DNA from: Synechococcus sp. WH 7803
Lineage (GTDB): Bacteria > Cyanobacteriota > Cyanobacteriia > PCC-6307 > Cyanobiaceae
NCBI GenBank assembly: GCA_000063505.1
Contig: CT971583.1
Location: 2,077,918 to 2,141,917, forward strand
Direction: 5' to 3'
DNA: 64,000 nucleotides
Below are positions 45,622 to 54,970 of this stretch, piece after piece; within the stretch, counting starts at the first letter, position 1, and every line of letters starts with the position of its first letter. Below the pieces are notes generated by a model, which saw nothing but the letters and a program-made list of their open reading frames with translations, was not told the origin of the DNA and did no database searches. Made by a program: the position numbers and the translations under genes.

Positions 45622-46245
45622 ATGAGCTCAGCGTCTCCGAAGGCCACCAACATCGTGTGGCATCAGGCCTCGGTGGACCGCGATGCCAGGGCTGAGCAGC
45701 GTGGCCATCGCAGCGCCATTCTCTGGTTCACAGGCCTGAGTGGAGCAGGCAAGAGCACCCTGGCCAATGCCGTGAACCAGGCTCTGTTTGAACGCGGCCT
45801 GGCCACCTATGTGCTGGATGGCGACAACATCCGCCATGGTCTCTGCCGCGACCTTGGCTTCTCGGACGCAGACAGGGAGGAGAACATCCGTCGCATCGGT
45901 GAAGTTGCCAAGCTCTTTCTGGACTCTGGCGTGATCGTTCTCACAGCTTTTGTGTCCCCGTTCCGCGCTGATCGCGATAAAGCCCGTGCCCTGGTGGGTG
46001 AGGGTGACTTTCTCGAAATCTTCTGCTCAGCAGACCTGAGCGTTTGCGAAGAACGCGACACCAAGGGCCTTTACGCCAAGGCCAGAGCGGGCGACATCAA
46101 GGAATTCACAGGAATTTCCAGCCCCTATGAGGCTCCGGAGCATCCGGAACTCTCTGTCGACACAGGCGCTGGAGAGCTTGAAACCTGTGTCAACGAGGTT
46201 GTGAGCGCACTCGAGAGTCGGGGGATCATCCCCGCTCAGGCTTGA
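45622..46245 (+). CDS. cysC: adenylylsulfate kinase
   Basis: 207 residues from ATG 45622; an in-frame TTG at 45580 would overlap the SUI1 stop. Walker A is [14 protein letters not shown], with DGDNIRHGL for [12 protein letters not shown] and the [26 protein letters not shown] loop. It phosphorylates APS to PAPS for sulfate assimilation or sulfation. The 3' end overlaps the AI-2E transporter gene by 20 bases. Confidence 0.92.
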   Translation: MSSASPKATNIVWHQASVDRDARAEQRGHRSAILWFTGLSGAGKSTLANAVNQALFERGLATYVLDGDNIRHGLCRDLGFSDADREENIRRIGEVAKLFLDSGVIVLTAFVSPFRADRDKARALVGEGDFLEIFCSADLSVCEERDTKGLYAKARAGDIKEFTGISSPYEAPEHPELSVDTGAGELETCVNEVVSALESRGIIPAQA

Positions 46246-47305
46246 TCAACTCACTGCTGGCAGGGATGCCTTGATGCTCTGCCCAGGCATCCACCAGCGT
46301 TTTGAAACAACTGGCCACCGGAACGGCCAGAAGCAAACCCAGCAACTCACCAAAGCCATACAGCTCTCCCGCTTTGGCGCCGAGAGGAAGGGCGATCAGC
46401 AGCCAGGCCGGCTGCAGTCCAACGATGCTGCCCATCAAGCGCGGTTGGATCACCTGATCCACCAGCTGACCGACCAGGATCGCCGCCACCAGGATCTCCA
46501 AACCTGTCTTGGGGTCCTGAAAAGCCAGAAGTCCACTCACCGCGATGATCGTGAGGGCGCTCGCATAGGGGATCAAGGTGGTGAAACCGATCAAAACGGC
46601 AAACAAAACGCCGTAGGGAATCTTGAGCACCGTGAAGACCACGATCTGACCCATGGCCAGGATCAAAGCCAGCAGAACCTGGCCGGCGAAGTAGCCCCGG
46701 AATGTGCGTGAAAGCGTGCTGATCACGAGCTCACGCCAAGCCGTGGGAAGCCAACGGGCCAGGCCCGCTGCAATCGAGCGGCCACCCAGAAGAAAGAACA
46801 CCGCCAAGACCAACACAATCACTGTGTTGATGGTGGTTCCCAGGGTTGCCCCGAGGATGCCGAGCAACCTCTGGCTGATCTGGCTGGCCACCCGACCGGC
46901 TCGGGTGACCAGGTCACTGCTCAAGTCCCCGAATTCGCTTGGCAATCCCCTTGCTTCAGCCAAGGATTGCAAGCCTGTGATCCAGCCCTCAGCCTGATTG
47001 AGCAAACTCGGCAGGGCATTGATGAGCTGCCCGAGTTGGTCGATCAGCAGAGGCACCAGGGTGACGCCCGCGAACACGAGCAGGCTGATGGTGAACAGAG
47101 TCACCATCACGATCGCCAACCACCGGGGAAGGCCACGGCTTGTAAGCCAGACGCAAGGAATATCGAGCAGAAACGCGATCAGTGCCGCCGTGAGAAACAG
47201 TCCTGGAAACGGAGCCAGCGGAACTGTGAGCTGGCGAAGCACAAAAAGATTGAGGGTGAGCAGAGGCAACGCCAGGCTCCAGCGCATCCAGGCAGGACCA
47301 TTCAT
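46226..47305 (-). CDS. AI-2E family transporter
   Basis: 359 residues with about eight spans, in the PerM/AI-2E arrangement: paired N-terminal spans, a periplasmic helical region (about 90-145), then a C-terminal group with [23 protein letters not shown]. The transported molecule is not certain in this family. It overlaps the purE stop by 4 bases, so it is translationally coupled to purE. Confidence 0.8.
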   Translation of the reverse strand: MNGPAWMRWSLALPLLTLNLFVLRQLTVPLAPFPGLFLTAALIAFLLDIPCVWLTSRGLPRWLAIVMVTLFTISLLVFAGVTLVPLLIDQLGQLINALPSLLNQAEGWITGLQSLAEARGLPSEFGDLSSDLVTRAGRVASQISQRLLGILGATLGTTINTVIVLVLAVFFLLGGRSIAAGLARWLPTAWRELVISTLSRTFRGYFAGQVLLALILAMGQIVVFTVLKIPYGVLFAVLIGFTTLIPYASALTIIAVSGLLAFQDPKTGLEILVAAILVGQLVDQVIQPRLMGSIVGLQPAWLLIALPLGAKAGELYGFGELLGLLLAVPVASCFKTLVDAWAEHQGIPASSELIKPERG

Positions 47306-47877
47306 GGGGCGTTGTCTTTTGCTCTCATTGTGGCCGTGGTGTCCAGATAGGCCGCCGATCCGAGCTCGACCAGCCGTTGATCCTTCGCGATCACGGCATC
47401 GTGCAGCTGACGTCGATAAGCCCCGAGACGCTCCATCAAGGCGTGGTCTTGGAGCGCCAGAATCTGCGCCGCCAGCAGTCCTGCATTCAGTCCGCCCCCG
47501 ATGGCGACCGTCGCCACGGGAATACCACCCGGCATCTGCACAATCGAATGCAGGGAGTCCACACCGGAGAGCATGGTGCTGCGCACCGGCACGCCGATCA
47601 CCGGCAGGGTCGTCAGAGACGCCACCATCCCCGGCAAGTGAGCCGCGCCGCCAGCACCGGCCACGATCACTTGCAACCCGCGGTTGTGGGCCTCACGGGC
47701 AAAGTTCACCATCTCCAAAGGTGTGCGATGGGCCGACAACACACGCACCTCCACGGCAACCTGGAGCCCCTCCAGAACCTCAACGGCTGGGTGAAGGGTT
47801 GGCAGGTCGGAATCACTGCCCATGATCACGGCCACCCGCGGTGTGATCGATGACTGGACTGGATCGGAAGGCGTCAT
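47302..47877 (-). CDS. purE: N5-carboxyaminoimidazole ribonucleotide mutase
   Basis: 191 residues from [29 protein letters not shown] and [12 protein letters not shown] are the PurE signature, with the active-site His in SAHRTP. Longer in-frame starts would overlap nagA. It rearranges N5-CAIR to CAIR in purine synthesis. Its stop overlaps the AI-2E gene by 4 bases, so purE is upstream in that pair. Confidence 0.92.
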   Translation of the reverse strand: MTPSDPVQSSITPRVAVIMGSDSDLPTLHPAVEVLEGLQVAVEVRVLSAHRTPLEMVNFAREAHNRGLQVIVAGAGGAAHLPGMVASLTTLPVIGVPVRSTMLSGVDSLHSIVQMPGGIPVATVAIGGGLNAGLLAAQILALQDHALMERLGAYRRQLHDAVIAKDQRLVELGSAAYLDTTATMRAKDNAP

Positions 47878-47938
47878 GGCAACAGGCAAAACGCGCAGAG
47901 AGGGCGAGACTTCCATCGTCCCGCACAAGACCGCCCGC

Positions 47939-49093
47939 ATGCGCCGGATCACCCACGTGCGACTGCCTCAATGCGCTGGAACAACACCAAGCCAGGGTCT
48001 GCACTGGCTGATCTTGAGTGATCAAGGTGTGATCACCGAGATCGGCCCCATGCCTGCGATGGCTGCGATGGCAGGAGAAAGCTGGAACGGAGACTGGCTC
48101 AGTCCACGGGGAATTGACCTGCAGATCAACGGGGGGCTCGGTCTCGCCTTCCCTGAACTCTGCGACGACGATCTCCCTCGACTGCTGCAGCTTCTCGAGC
48201 AGTTGTGGCGTGATGGTGTTGAGGCCATCGCCCCGACCCTGGTCACCTGTGGCGTCGCTCCCCTGCGCCGCGCACTCTCCGTGCTGCGCCAGGCCAGAAG
48301 CATGCACCACGAGGACCGCTGCCGCTTACTGGGGGCGCACCTGGAAGGTCCGTTTTTGGCGACAGAACGCCGAGGCGCTCACCCGATCGCGCACATTGCG
48401 CCACCGAGCCTTGCTGAACTGAACCAGCGGATCGCAGGATTTGAAACAGAGATCGGCCTGGTCACGCTCGCCCCGGAACAACCTGGCGCAGAGCACCTGA
48501 TCACCCATCTGAACGCCCTCGGAATCACCGTGGCCCTGGGCCACAGCACAGCCACCGCTGAGCAAGCCGCGACAGCCTTTGATCAAGGGGTGAGCATGCT
48601 CACCCACGCGTTTAACGCCATGCCGGGCCTCCATCACCGCGCTCCTGGCCCCGTGGGGGAGGCCTGCCGTCGCGGCGGCATCGCTCTTGGACTGATTGCC
48701 GATGGCGTTCACGTGCACCCCACCATGGCGGTGTTGCTGCAACGCATGGCCGGCGATCAGACCGTGCTGGTGAGTGATGCGCTGGCACCGTATGGGTTGG
48801 CCGATGGTGAACACCGTTGGGACGAACGCGTCCTGCACGTGCAAGACGGAACCTGCCGGCTGGAGGACGGAACCCTCGCGGGCGTGACCCTGCCCCTGCT
48901 CGAAGGTTGTTGCCGGCTCGCCCGCTGGAGCGGCGATGCGGATGGGGCGATCTGGGCCGCAACAATGGCACCGAGACGGGTGATCGGCATGGATCACAGC
49001 GTTGAAGGACTGGTGGGGCAACCCATCGACCATCTGTTGCGCTGGAACCTCAGCGAGGAGGGTGCATCCCTGGCCTGGCGTGAGGCTGTTTAA
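47939..49093 (+). CDS. nagA: N-acetylglucosamine-6-phosphate deacetylase
   Basis: 384 residues from ATG 47939, which leaves a 61-base spacer to the divergent purE. The amidohydrolase fold shows [11 protein letters not shown] (metal His is replaced by Gln-Ile-Asn as in many NagA), [11 protein letters not shown] (Glu), ALGHSTA and [12 protein letters not shown], and the catalytic Asp in [11 protein letters not shown]. It deacetylates GlcNAc-6-P in amino-sugar salvage or cell-wall recycling. chlM follows 26 bases later. Confidence 0.85.
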   Translation: MRRITHVRLPQCAGTTPSQGLHWLILSDQGVITEIGPMPAMAAMAGESWNGDWLSPRGIDLQINGGLGLAFPELCDDDLPRLLQLLEQLWRDGVEAIAPTLVTCGVAPLRRALSVLRQARSMHHEDRCRLLGAHLEGPFLATERRGAHPIAHIAPPSLAELNQRIAGFETEIGLVTLAPEQPGAEHLITHLNALGITVALGHSTATAEQAATAFDQGVSMLTHAFNAMPGLHHRAPGPVGEACRRGGIALGLIADGVHVHPTMAVLLQRMAGDQTVLVSDALAPYGLADGEHRWDERVLHVQDGTCRLEDGTLAGVTLPLLEGCCRLARWSGDADGAIWAATMAPRRVIGMDHSVEGLVGQPIDHLLRWNLSEEGASLAWREAV

Positions 49094-49119
49094 GATCCCG
49101 CCGACGCACCACCAAGCCG

Positions 49120-49836
49120 ATGACCCCTGAACAGCAGCTGAAGGACAAGCTGGCCGAGAAGCAGGAGGTGAAGGGGTATTTCGAAACCACAGGCTTCGAT
49201 CGCTGGAATCGCATCTACAGCGAATCCGACGATGTGAACAAGGTGCAGCGCAACATCCGCATCGGCCATCAGAAAACCGTGGATGAAGTGCTGGCCTGGA
49301 TCAAGGACAGCGGCGAACTCAGCGAGGTGAGTTTCTGTGACGCCGGTTGCGGTGTTGGCAGTCTCAGCCTGCCTCTGGCAGCGATGGGTGCGGGCTCGAT
49401 CAGTGCCAGCGACATCTCCGAAGCGATGGCCAAGGAAGCGGAACGCCGTGCAGGGGAGGCCGGCCTCGACATGAGCAAGCTCAACTTCTTCGCCAGTGAC
49501 CTGGAGAGCCTGAGCGGCTCCTTCCACACGGTGTGCTGCCTGGATGTCTTCATCCATTACCCCCAGGCAGCCGCTGAAGAGATGGTGAAACACCTCTGCA
49601 GCCTCAGCGAGCAACGGCTGATCGTGAGCTTCGCTCCCTACACCCCACTGCTGGCGATCCTGAAGAGCATCGGCCAGTTGTTTCCAGGCCCCAGCAAAAC
49701 CACCCGCGCTTACACCTTGAAGGAGGAAGGCATCGTTAAGGCTGCAATGGCCTGCGGCTTTGAACCCGTTCGACGGAGTCTGAACAAGGCCCCGTTTTAT
49801 TTCTCAAGGCTGATCGAATTTCGCAAGAAAGACTGA
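49120..49836 (+). CDS. chlM: magnesium-protoporphyrin IX O-methyltransferase
   Basis: 238 residues. The AdoMet motif is FCDAGCGVGSLSLPLAAMG, preceded by VKGYFETTGFDRWNRIYSESDDVNKVQRNIRIGH, which is the ChlM signature. It methylates Mg-protoporphyrin on the way to chlorophyll. It is the likely last gene after nagA and is convergent with the lipoprotein gene at 49837. Confidence 0.93.
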   Translation: MTPEQQLKDKLAEKQEVKGYFETTGFDRWNRIYSESDDVNKVQRNIRIGHQKTVDEVLAWIKDSGELSEVSFCDAGCGVGSLSLPLAAMGAGSISASDISEAMAKEAERRAGEAGLDMSKLNFFASDLESLSGSFHTVCCLDVFIHYPQAAAEEMVKHLCSLSEQRLIVSFAPYTPLLAILKSIGQLFPGPSKTTRAYTLKEEGIVKAAMACGFEPVRRSLNKAPFYFSRLIEFRKKD

Positions 49837-50409
49837 TCAGGAGCCAAAGCGATTAAAGAGCTTGAACTCCGCGACAGGGGGGGTACCGGGGACGAACATT
49901 GCCGTTCCGACGTAACCGTTGTAGACACCACCCTCCCCCACAACAGTTGCTTGATGCTTCATCGGAAAAATATCACTGATCACAAGTTTCATAGCCCCTG
50001 ATCGATTCATCGACTGCATTTGCTTCTCATTTGCTCGGAGATGCCCCAAGGATCGAACTTGAAGATTGCCATTTTCGAAAATGAAAGTGCCTTGAGCTTT
50101 GGTCAAAAACGTCTCTTCTCCATCGACCTTGCGCTGCTCAACAATCTGCTCAAGGCCATAGAAAGACCCGTCAACCTTTTCACAACCTTGATCACCAGGT
50201 GAAGAAGCAACCACGAGCTTGTAAGACACAGTATCTCCCACACTGAGCTTGCGATCGTCATTTGCATCAATGAAGGTTCCCTTTTCAACACCACAAAAGG
50301 CCACCCTCAAAGTCCTGGTTTCAGGCTTCGAGACCCTCTTTTCACCCGTGGCACACCCTGCCACCAGCAGGAGTGAACTCAAAGCAACAACAGTCAGCGA
50401 ACGTTGCAC
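49837..50409 (-). CDS. lipoprotein with an allene-oxide-cyclase/dirigent-like beta-barrel pattern
   Basis: About 190 residues from GTG 50409 (TTG 50418 is possible). The signal ends LLLVAGC, a lipobox. The mature part is beta-rich and ends with GTFIFENGNLQVRSL...VVGEGGVYNGYVGTAMFVPG, which resembles the G-T-G-x-Y/F pattern of allene oxide cyclase and dirigent barrels. That relation is an inference from pattern only. The stop directly abuts the chlM stop on the other strand. Confidence 0.6.
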   Translation of the reverse strand: MQRSLTVVALSSLLLVAGCATGEKRVSKPETRTLRVAFCGVEKGTFIDANDDRKLSVGDTVSYKLVVASSPGDQGCEKVDGSFYGLEQIVEQRKVDGEETFLTKAQGTFIFENGNLQVRSLGHLRANEKQMQSMNRSGAMKLVISDIFPMKHQATVVGEGGVYNGYVGTAMFVPGTPPVAEFKLFNRFGS

Positions 50410-50450
50410 AACCAACAACCTAAAAGCAATTCAATCTTGGCAAGCAGCGG

Positions 50451-51395
50451 TTAACCCGGGGTAAACCGAGACCCGGCCTCACAGCTGAGATGCAGGCCGT
50501 TCTCAAACACCAGCGTGTGGGCATGCAACCGATAGCCGCCATCCCCAGGCACTGCAGCAGTGTTGATGCGCTGCTGCGGCAGGTACAGCGGATCGCCGAG
50601 CAAGGGTGACCCCAATTGCGCCAGGTGGATGCGGATCTGATGCGGGCGACCGGTGCTGATGGCCACCTCCACAAGATCGCCTTGGCTGCAGCGCCTGAGA
50701 AGGCGAAGCTCACTGCGGGCCTGCAAACGCCTGCGCAGAGGCTCTCCATCAGAAGGATCAGGCCCCCAGACCCATCCGAGAAGGGGATGGGAACGCTCGA
50801 CCACATCGGTGGTCACCACCAACGGCTGATCCGCTCGCAATCCCGCCATAGGCTGCGCCCAGGCCAGATAGGTCTTCCGGCAACCGCCCTCTGGCCGGAA
50901 CTGCCGTGAAAGCCTGGCCCGTGTTTGCGGTCGGCGCGCACACACCTGAAGCCCTGACGTAAAGCGCCCCAAACGATGCACCGGCTTGGGAGCCTGGCTG
51001 GAGCCAGCCAAGCGACTGGTCTCCATCAACAAGGCCGAGAGGGTGTGCTGGAGAAATCCGCCGCCCGGCATCACCGGTAGACCCGACGGCTTGTTGATCA
51101 CCAACACATCACCATCGTCGTAAACGACGGACCACCGATCCGGAATCGCAGGCTCAAGCCATGGAGGTCGCCGCCATTGCACGACATCCTTTGAGCCCAC
51201 AGGCACATCGTTCTGAAGACACGTTCCATTCAGAAGCAATTCGCCGGTACGGATGCGGCTCTGCCAAACATCCCTCGACGAATGGCCGTACCGGCTGGCC
51301 ATCACGGCAGTCAACATCTGGCCCGACTCGGACCTTTCGATTCGATCCGAATACGTCCAGCCCTGATTCAACGCAGCGGGCCGCCAGCCCTTCAC
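50451..51395 (-). CDS. RluA-family RNA pseudouridine synthase lacking the catalytic Asp
   Basis: 314 residues. An S4-like N-terminal region (about 20-75) with SSRDVWQSRIRTGELLLNG is followed by the RluA core: YDDGDVLVINKPSGLPVMPGGG, the KTYLAWAQP strand and ISTGRPHQIRIHLA...LLGDPLY. The motif that should read HRLDxxTSG is HRLGRFTSG (codon GGG), so the catalytic Asp is Gly. Either it acts on a different mechanism, or it binds RNA without catalysis. The start overlaps the Rre1-like gene stop by 4 bases. Confidence 0.8.
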   Translation of the reverse strand: MKGWRPAALNQGWTYSDRIERSESGQMLTAVMASRYGHSSRDVWQSRIRTGELLLNGTCLQNDVPVGSKDVVQWRRPPWLEPAIPDRWSVVYDDGDVLVINKPSGLPVMPGGGFLQHTLSALLMETSRLAGSSQAPKPVHRLGRFTSGLQVCARRPQTRARLSRQFRPEGGCRKTYLAWAQPMAGLRADQPLVVTTDVVERSHPLLGWVWGPDPSDGEPLRRRLQARSELRLLRRCSQGDLVEVAISTGRPHQIRIHLAQLGSPLLGDPLYLPQQRINTAAVPGDGGYRLHAHTLVFENGLHLSCEAGSRFTPG

Positions 51396-52105
51396 TCCAC
51401 CAAGCGATGCTGCAGGGCGTAGCGCACCAGCTCGGTGCGACTGGAGGTTCCGGTCTTGATGAAGAGGCGACTCACGTATTTCTCCACGTTGCGGATCGAC
51501 GTTTCCAGCTGCCTTGCGATTTCCTTGTTCATCAACCCCTCGGCAACCAACTGGAGCACACTGCTTTCGCGGGGAGTGAAGGTGTGCTGAACGGGCTCCT
51601 GCGCGGGGAGAGCCTCTGCCTGGGCCAGCAATGAACGGATTTCAGTGATCTGCTTCGCGATCTGCCCCATGTCCGCGTCTGCAAAGCGAGCTGCTTCTTG
51701 AAGCAGGCGCTGCTGGCGCTGGGCCACGTTGCGAACCCGGGCGACCAATTCATCGGGGTCAAAGGGCTTGGGAATGTAATCATCAACACCCGCGAGATAC
51801 CCCTGGGTGCGGTCAGCGGTCATTCCCTTGGCCGTCAGGAAAATCACCGGTGTGCCTCCCAGCCGTTCATCAGCCCGCAAGCGCGTAAGCAGCCCGTAAC
51901 CATCCAGGCGCGGCATCATCACATCAGTGATCACCACATCCGGCAGCAACTGCTGGGCTTTGCCGAAACCCTCTTCACCGTCTACAGCCGTGGTCACCTC
52001 GAAACCTTCGTCCTCGAGGTAGGCCTGAACGGCGGAACGCAGCCCCGGTTCGTCGTCCACCAGCAACAGACGAACGGGTGGCTGCTCGGGCACTGAGGCA
52101 GTCAT
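51392..52105 (-). CDS. NarL-family response regulator, probably Rre1 (Ycf29)
   Basis: 237 residues. The receiver (about 11-125) has LLVDDEPG (D pair), phospho-acceptor in VVITDVMMPRLDGYG, the T/K positions in FLTAKG and PKPFDPDEL. A helical linker leads to a LuxR HTH: FTPRESSVLQLVAEGLMNKEIARQLETSIRNVEKYVSRLFIKTGTSSRTELVRYA. This organisation and the phrase VEKYVS match the cyanobacterial Rre1/Ycf29 stress regulator, the partner of Hik2/Hik34. It overlaps the RluA-like gene downstream. Confidence 0.8.
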   Translation of the reverse strand: MTASVPEQPPVRLLLVDDEPGLRSAVQAYLEDEGFEVTTAVDGEEGFGKAQQLLPDVVITDVMMPRLDGYGLLTRLRADERLGGTPVIFLTAKGMTADRTQGYLAGVDDYIPKPFDPDELVARVRNVAQRQQRLLQEAARFADADMGQIAKQITEIRSLLAQAEALPAQEPVQHTFTPRESSVLQLVAEGLMNKEIARQLETSIRNVEKYVSRLFIKTGTSSRTELVRYALQHRLVE

Positions 52106-52138
52106 GGCCTGATCAAGTCTGGGCGGAATCTAGGTGGG

Positions 52139-52654
52139 TCAGCCCCCAGGCAACCGCAACACTTCCTGGGATTCGATTAGCAGGGTGGAATAACCGAGTT
52201 CTCTGGCTTTATCCGTCAACGAACCAGGATCCTGACCCGCCAGTTCGGGATGGCAGGCGGCCCACCACACCAGATGGTCTTCCCTCGCTGTGGCACGCAC
52301 CGGGCCACCCGGGTTGAGTTTGCGGATGTAAATCGCTTCTTGATCGCGGGTGACCCGCACTGGCTCTTCGGCACTGCAATCCACCGACTCACTGGGGATC
52401 AAGAGATTGTCGGGATACTCCTGCCACAACTTGAATTTGCGCAGCGCCGGGTTGGCCGGATCGCGCTTGATCGCAAAAATGCCCAGGGTGTACTCACCGC
52501 CCACATTCCGCGTTTCAAGAACAACCAGATCCGGGGGACGCATGGATTTCATCTGCTCGAGGATCTGTTCGCGGCTGAACCCTTCGGCCATCACGGGTTG
52601 CACAGCAGACGCTGCCATCAGGCCCAGACTGGAGATCAAGCACAAGGCACGCAT
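52139..52654 (-). CDS. secreted protein of unknown function
   Basis: 171 residues from ATG 52654. The N-terminus is a clear signal peptide (LCLISSLGLMAASAVQPVMAEG, cleavage after AMA-like MA). The mature part is mixed alpha/beta with one SVDCSAEE and WWAACHPELA, so two Cys could pair. I recognise no family. It ends 33 bases upstream of the Rre1-like gene start region, same strand, and diverges from the cysteine desulfurase. Confidence 0.65.
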   Translation of the reverse strand: MRALCLISSLGLMAASAVQPVMAEGFSREQILEQMKSMRPPDLVVLETRNVGGEYTLGIFAIKRDPANPALRKFKLWQEYPDNLLIPSESVDCSAEEPVRVTRDQEAIYIRKLNPGGPVRATAREDHLVWWAACHPELAGQDPGSLTDKARELGYSTLLIESQEVLRLPGG

Positions 52655-52677
52655 CGCATCGATCACAACGTCACACC

Positions 52678-53856
52678 ATGCTGCCAACAACCAGCGCCGA
52701 TCTGATCCCAGGCGACCTCATCCAGCTTGACCATCAAGCCACAACCCCGTGCCATCCCCTGGTTGTGAAGGCGATGGAGCCTTGGTGGGAGCAGGACTGG
52801 GGCAACGCCTCAAGCCGGCAACACCGACTGGGACTCACCGCAGCGGCAGCCGTGGCTTCAGCACGGAGCAGGCTGGCCTCCCACCTGGGGGTTGAAGCCA
52901 ACGACCTGATCTTCACCAGCGGGGCCACGGAAGCCAACAACCTCGCCCTTCTGGGCCATGCCCGTGCCCGCGCCCAGGCTGAAGGGCGCTGCGGTCACGT
53001 GGTCACCCTGGCCACGGAACACCATGCGGTGCTGGATCCCATGCACCAGCTGCAGCGGGAAGGCTTCGCGCTAACCGTGCTGCACCCGAAGGACACAGGC
53101 CTGATCGATGCGAACGCCCTGAAGGGCGTGCTTCGGGACGACACACAGCTGGTGAGCGTGATGGTGGCCAACAACGAGATCGGCGTGGTTCAGCCAATGC
53201 GCGAACTGGCGGAGCTCTGCCAGAGCAGGGGCATCACCTTGCACACGGATGCCGCCCAGGCGTTCGGTCACCTCCGCCTGAATCGGGACGAGCTGGGCTG
53301 CGATCTCATCAGCCTCAGCGCCCACAAACTGAATGGCCCCAAAGGAATCGGCGCGCTGGTGAAACGCCGCAACGTTTCCATCCAGCCGCTGTTCTGGGGA
53401 GGAGGCCAGGAACAGGAGCTGCGGCCGGGGACCTTGCCCGTGCCCTTGATCGTTGGCTTCGCTGCGGCGGCAGACCTCGCACACGCCGACCTGGAGACCA
53501 GACAAGACCAGCTCGCCACTCTCAGGGACCAGCTTTGGCAGGGGCTGAAGTCCCGTCATCCCCAGTTGAGGATGAATGGTGCCCCTGAGCCGCGGCTGGC
53601 GCACAACCTGAATATCACCGTCCCGGATGTTTCGGGTGTGCGCCTGCATCGCTGCTTGAAGCGCTCACTGGCTTGCAGCAGCGGTTCCGCTTGCAGTCGG
53701 GGTCAGCCATCCCATGCTCTTCAGGCCATCGGCCTCAGCCGACGGGAAGCGGAAGCGTCCTTACGCCTAAGCCTGGGGCGAACCACAACCGTTGCCGACA
53801 TCCATCGCGCTGTGGACGCGATCTCGGCATGCATCACCCAGCTTCAAGGAGAGTGA
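52678..53856 (+). CDS. cysteine desulfurase (NifS/IscS family)
   Basis: 392 residues. IQLDHQATTPCHPLV at the start, TSGATEANNLAL, ATEHHAVLDP, the PLP lysine in LSAHKLNGPKGIGALV, and the catalytic Cys in SSGSACSRGQPSHAL. The short Cys loop fits group I (IscS/NifS), which supplies sulfur for Fe-S clusters and tRNA. The start is the ATG at 52678; its 5' end lies 24 bases from the divergent secreted protein gene. Confidence 0.9.
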   Translation: MLPTTSADLIPGDLIQLDHQATTPCHPLVVKAMEPWWEQDWGNASSRQHRLGLTAAAAVASARSRLASHLGVEANDLIFTSGATEANNLALLGHARARAQAEGRCGHVVTLATEHHAVLDPMHQLQREGFALTVLHPKDTGLIDANALKGVLRDDTQLVSVMVANNEIGVVQPMRELAELCQSRGITLHTDAAQAFGHLRLNRDELGCDLISLSAHKLNGPKGIGALVKRRNVSIQPLFWGGGQEQELRPGTLPVPLIVGFAAAADLAHADLETRQDQLATLRDQLWQGLKSRHPQLRMNGAPEPRLAHNLNITVPDVSGVRLHRCLKRSLACSSGSACSRGQPSHALQAIGLSRREAEASLRLSLGRTTTVADIHRAVDAISACITQLQGE

Positions 53857-53943
53857 AAGACTGGGCGAAACATTTTCCGCCCTTCATAAACCTGGAAAAG
53901 TCCGTCAAAACGGTTACCTTTCGGACAATTAATTAGTCAGTCC

Positions 53944-54714
53944 ATGACAGCAGCACCTGAAAACGGTCGCCTCCACGTTCTGAAGGCTGTTGAAGATGGC
54001 TGGAATGCATTTGCGAAGGCTCCGTGGACCTTCCTTCTTTATCAGGCTCTTGTAGTAGTGATCGCCTTATGCTTTGCATTTTTGGCAACCATTAACGGCC
54101 TACGCTTAGCGTCATTTGAAGGGCTTTCCGAGATTCACCCAGCAGGAGCAACCCTTGGCCTAATAATTGGCCTCATTGGTTATGTAATTACTATGCTGTG
54201 GGGAGCAATAGGGATTATACGCGGAGCTTGGATCAGCCTTGAAGGACAAAAACCAACCTTTCGAACTTTTACGCGCTGGGATGGCAACGCGACACGCCGC
54301 TTATTCATCAAAGGCATCTCATTAATAGCTGTAATTCTGATAATAGCCATTATCACTTTAGTCGCAGGCCTTGGACTAGCCCAGATTAACAGGGGGTTAG
54401 CAGTAGCCCCTGCAGCAGTTTTTGTTATTATTTATGTTTACTTAATTATAAATCAAAAATTTCTACCCTTTATTGCACTCTTTGAAAAGAAAACGCCCTT
54501 TGAGGCAATAGCTCGGGGTCGCAAAGTGATTGATCCTTCCTGGTGGATGGTTGCCTGGTTCTTCATTGTAGAAGCCGTCTTGTATGCAATCGCAGGACTC
54601 TTTCAATACGGCGGATTATTTGTCGTCTTTCCCGTATTGACTTGCATTTCGACTGCAGCTTACCGTCAATTGTTTGGCAAAGAAGATCAGACCGGTCTTC
54701 TCAGCGGAAATTAA
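53944..54714 (+). CDS. multi-span membrane protein of unknown function
   Basis: 256 residues with about six spans (about residues 28-50, 68-100, 118-140, 152-172, 195-220 and 222-240). The start DGWNAFAKAPWTFLLYQALVV and the Pro/Trp-rich loops resemble the DUF2189/DUF975-like integral membrane families, but I do not assign one. The gene is strikingly AT-rich against its neighbours. Upstream there is an AT-rich stretch, TTAATTAG (53938-53945 region), that could serve as a -10 region. Confidence 0.65.
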   Translation: MTAAPENGRLHVLKAVEDGWNAFAKAPWTFLLYQALVVVIALCFAFLATINGLRLASFEGLSEIHPAGATLGLIIGLIGYVITMLWGAIGIIRGAWISLEGQKPTFRTFTRWDGNATRRLFIKGISLIAVILIIAIITLVAGLGLAQINRGLAVAPAAVFVIIYVYLIINQKFLPFIALFEKKTPFEAIARGRKVIDPSWWMVAWFFIVEAVLYAIAGLFQYGGLFVVFPVLTCISTAAYRQLFGKEDQTGLLSGN

Positions 54715-54970
54715 GCGCAGCAATTTCGAGAAGAACCAGCAGCTCCTGGGCTACCAGGCTCACCAGCAAACCAGCCACCGAACTTTCGATCAATGGATGG
54801 TTCCAGGCTGCGAACGGTTCGATGGAAAACCCGCACCTGGGCATTACTGCTGCCGGCGTGATCAAACCAGCCACGGATAGGCGGTAACAGCTCCCAGGCT
54901 GCCGCTCTCCGCCCGCAGAACGTAGACGCCATCGAGCCAACATAAGCAGCAGGAAGGGATGGGCCTGTCA
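54715..54970. other. 256-base spacer with no clear gene
   Basis: This stretch separates the membrane protein from rsmH. On the minus strand a frame ending at 54701 encodes a hydrophobic tail (SSVAGLLVSLVAQELLVLLEIAALNF), which could be a short membrane protein of 45-80 residues, but there is no clear start or ribosome site and it overlaps the 3' end of the neighbour. I found no tRNA or terminator. Confidence 0.4.

Noticed and set aside
53900-53936. Hairpin GTCCG...CGGAC before the AT-rich membrane protein gene
   Set aside because: The five-base stem has a long loop and no T-run; it may be chance and is left uncalled.
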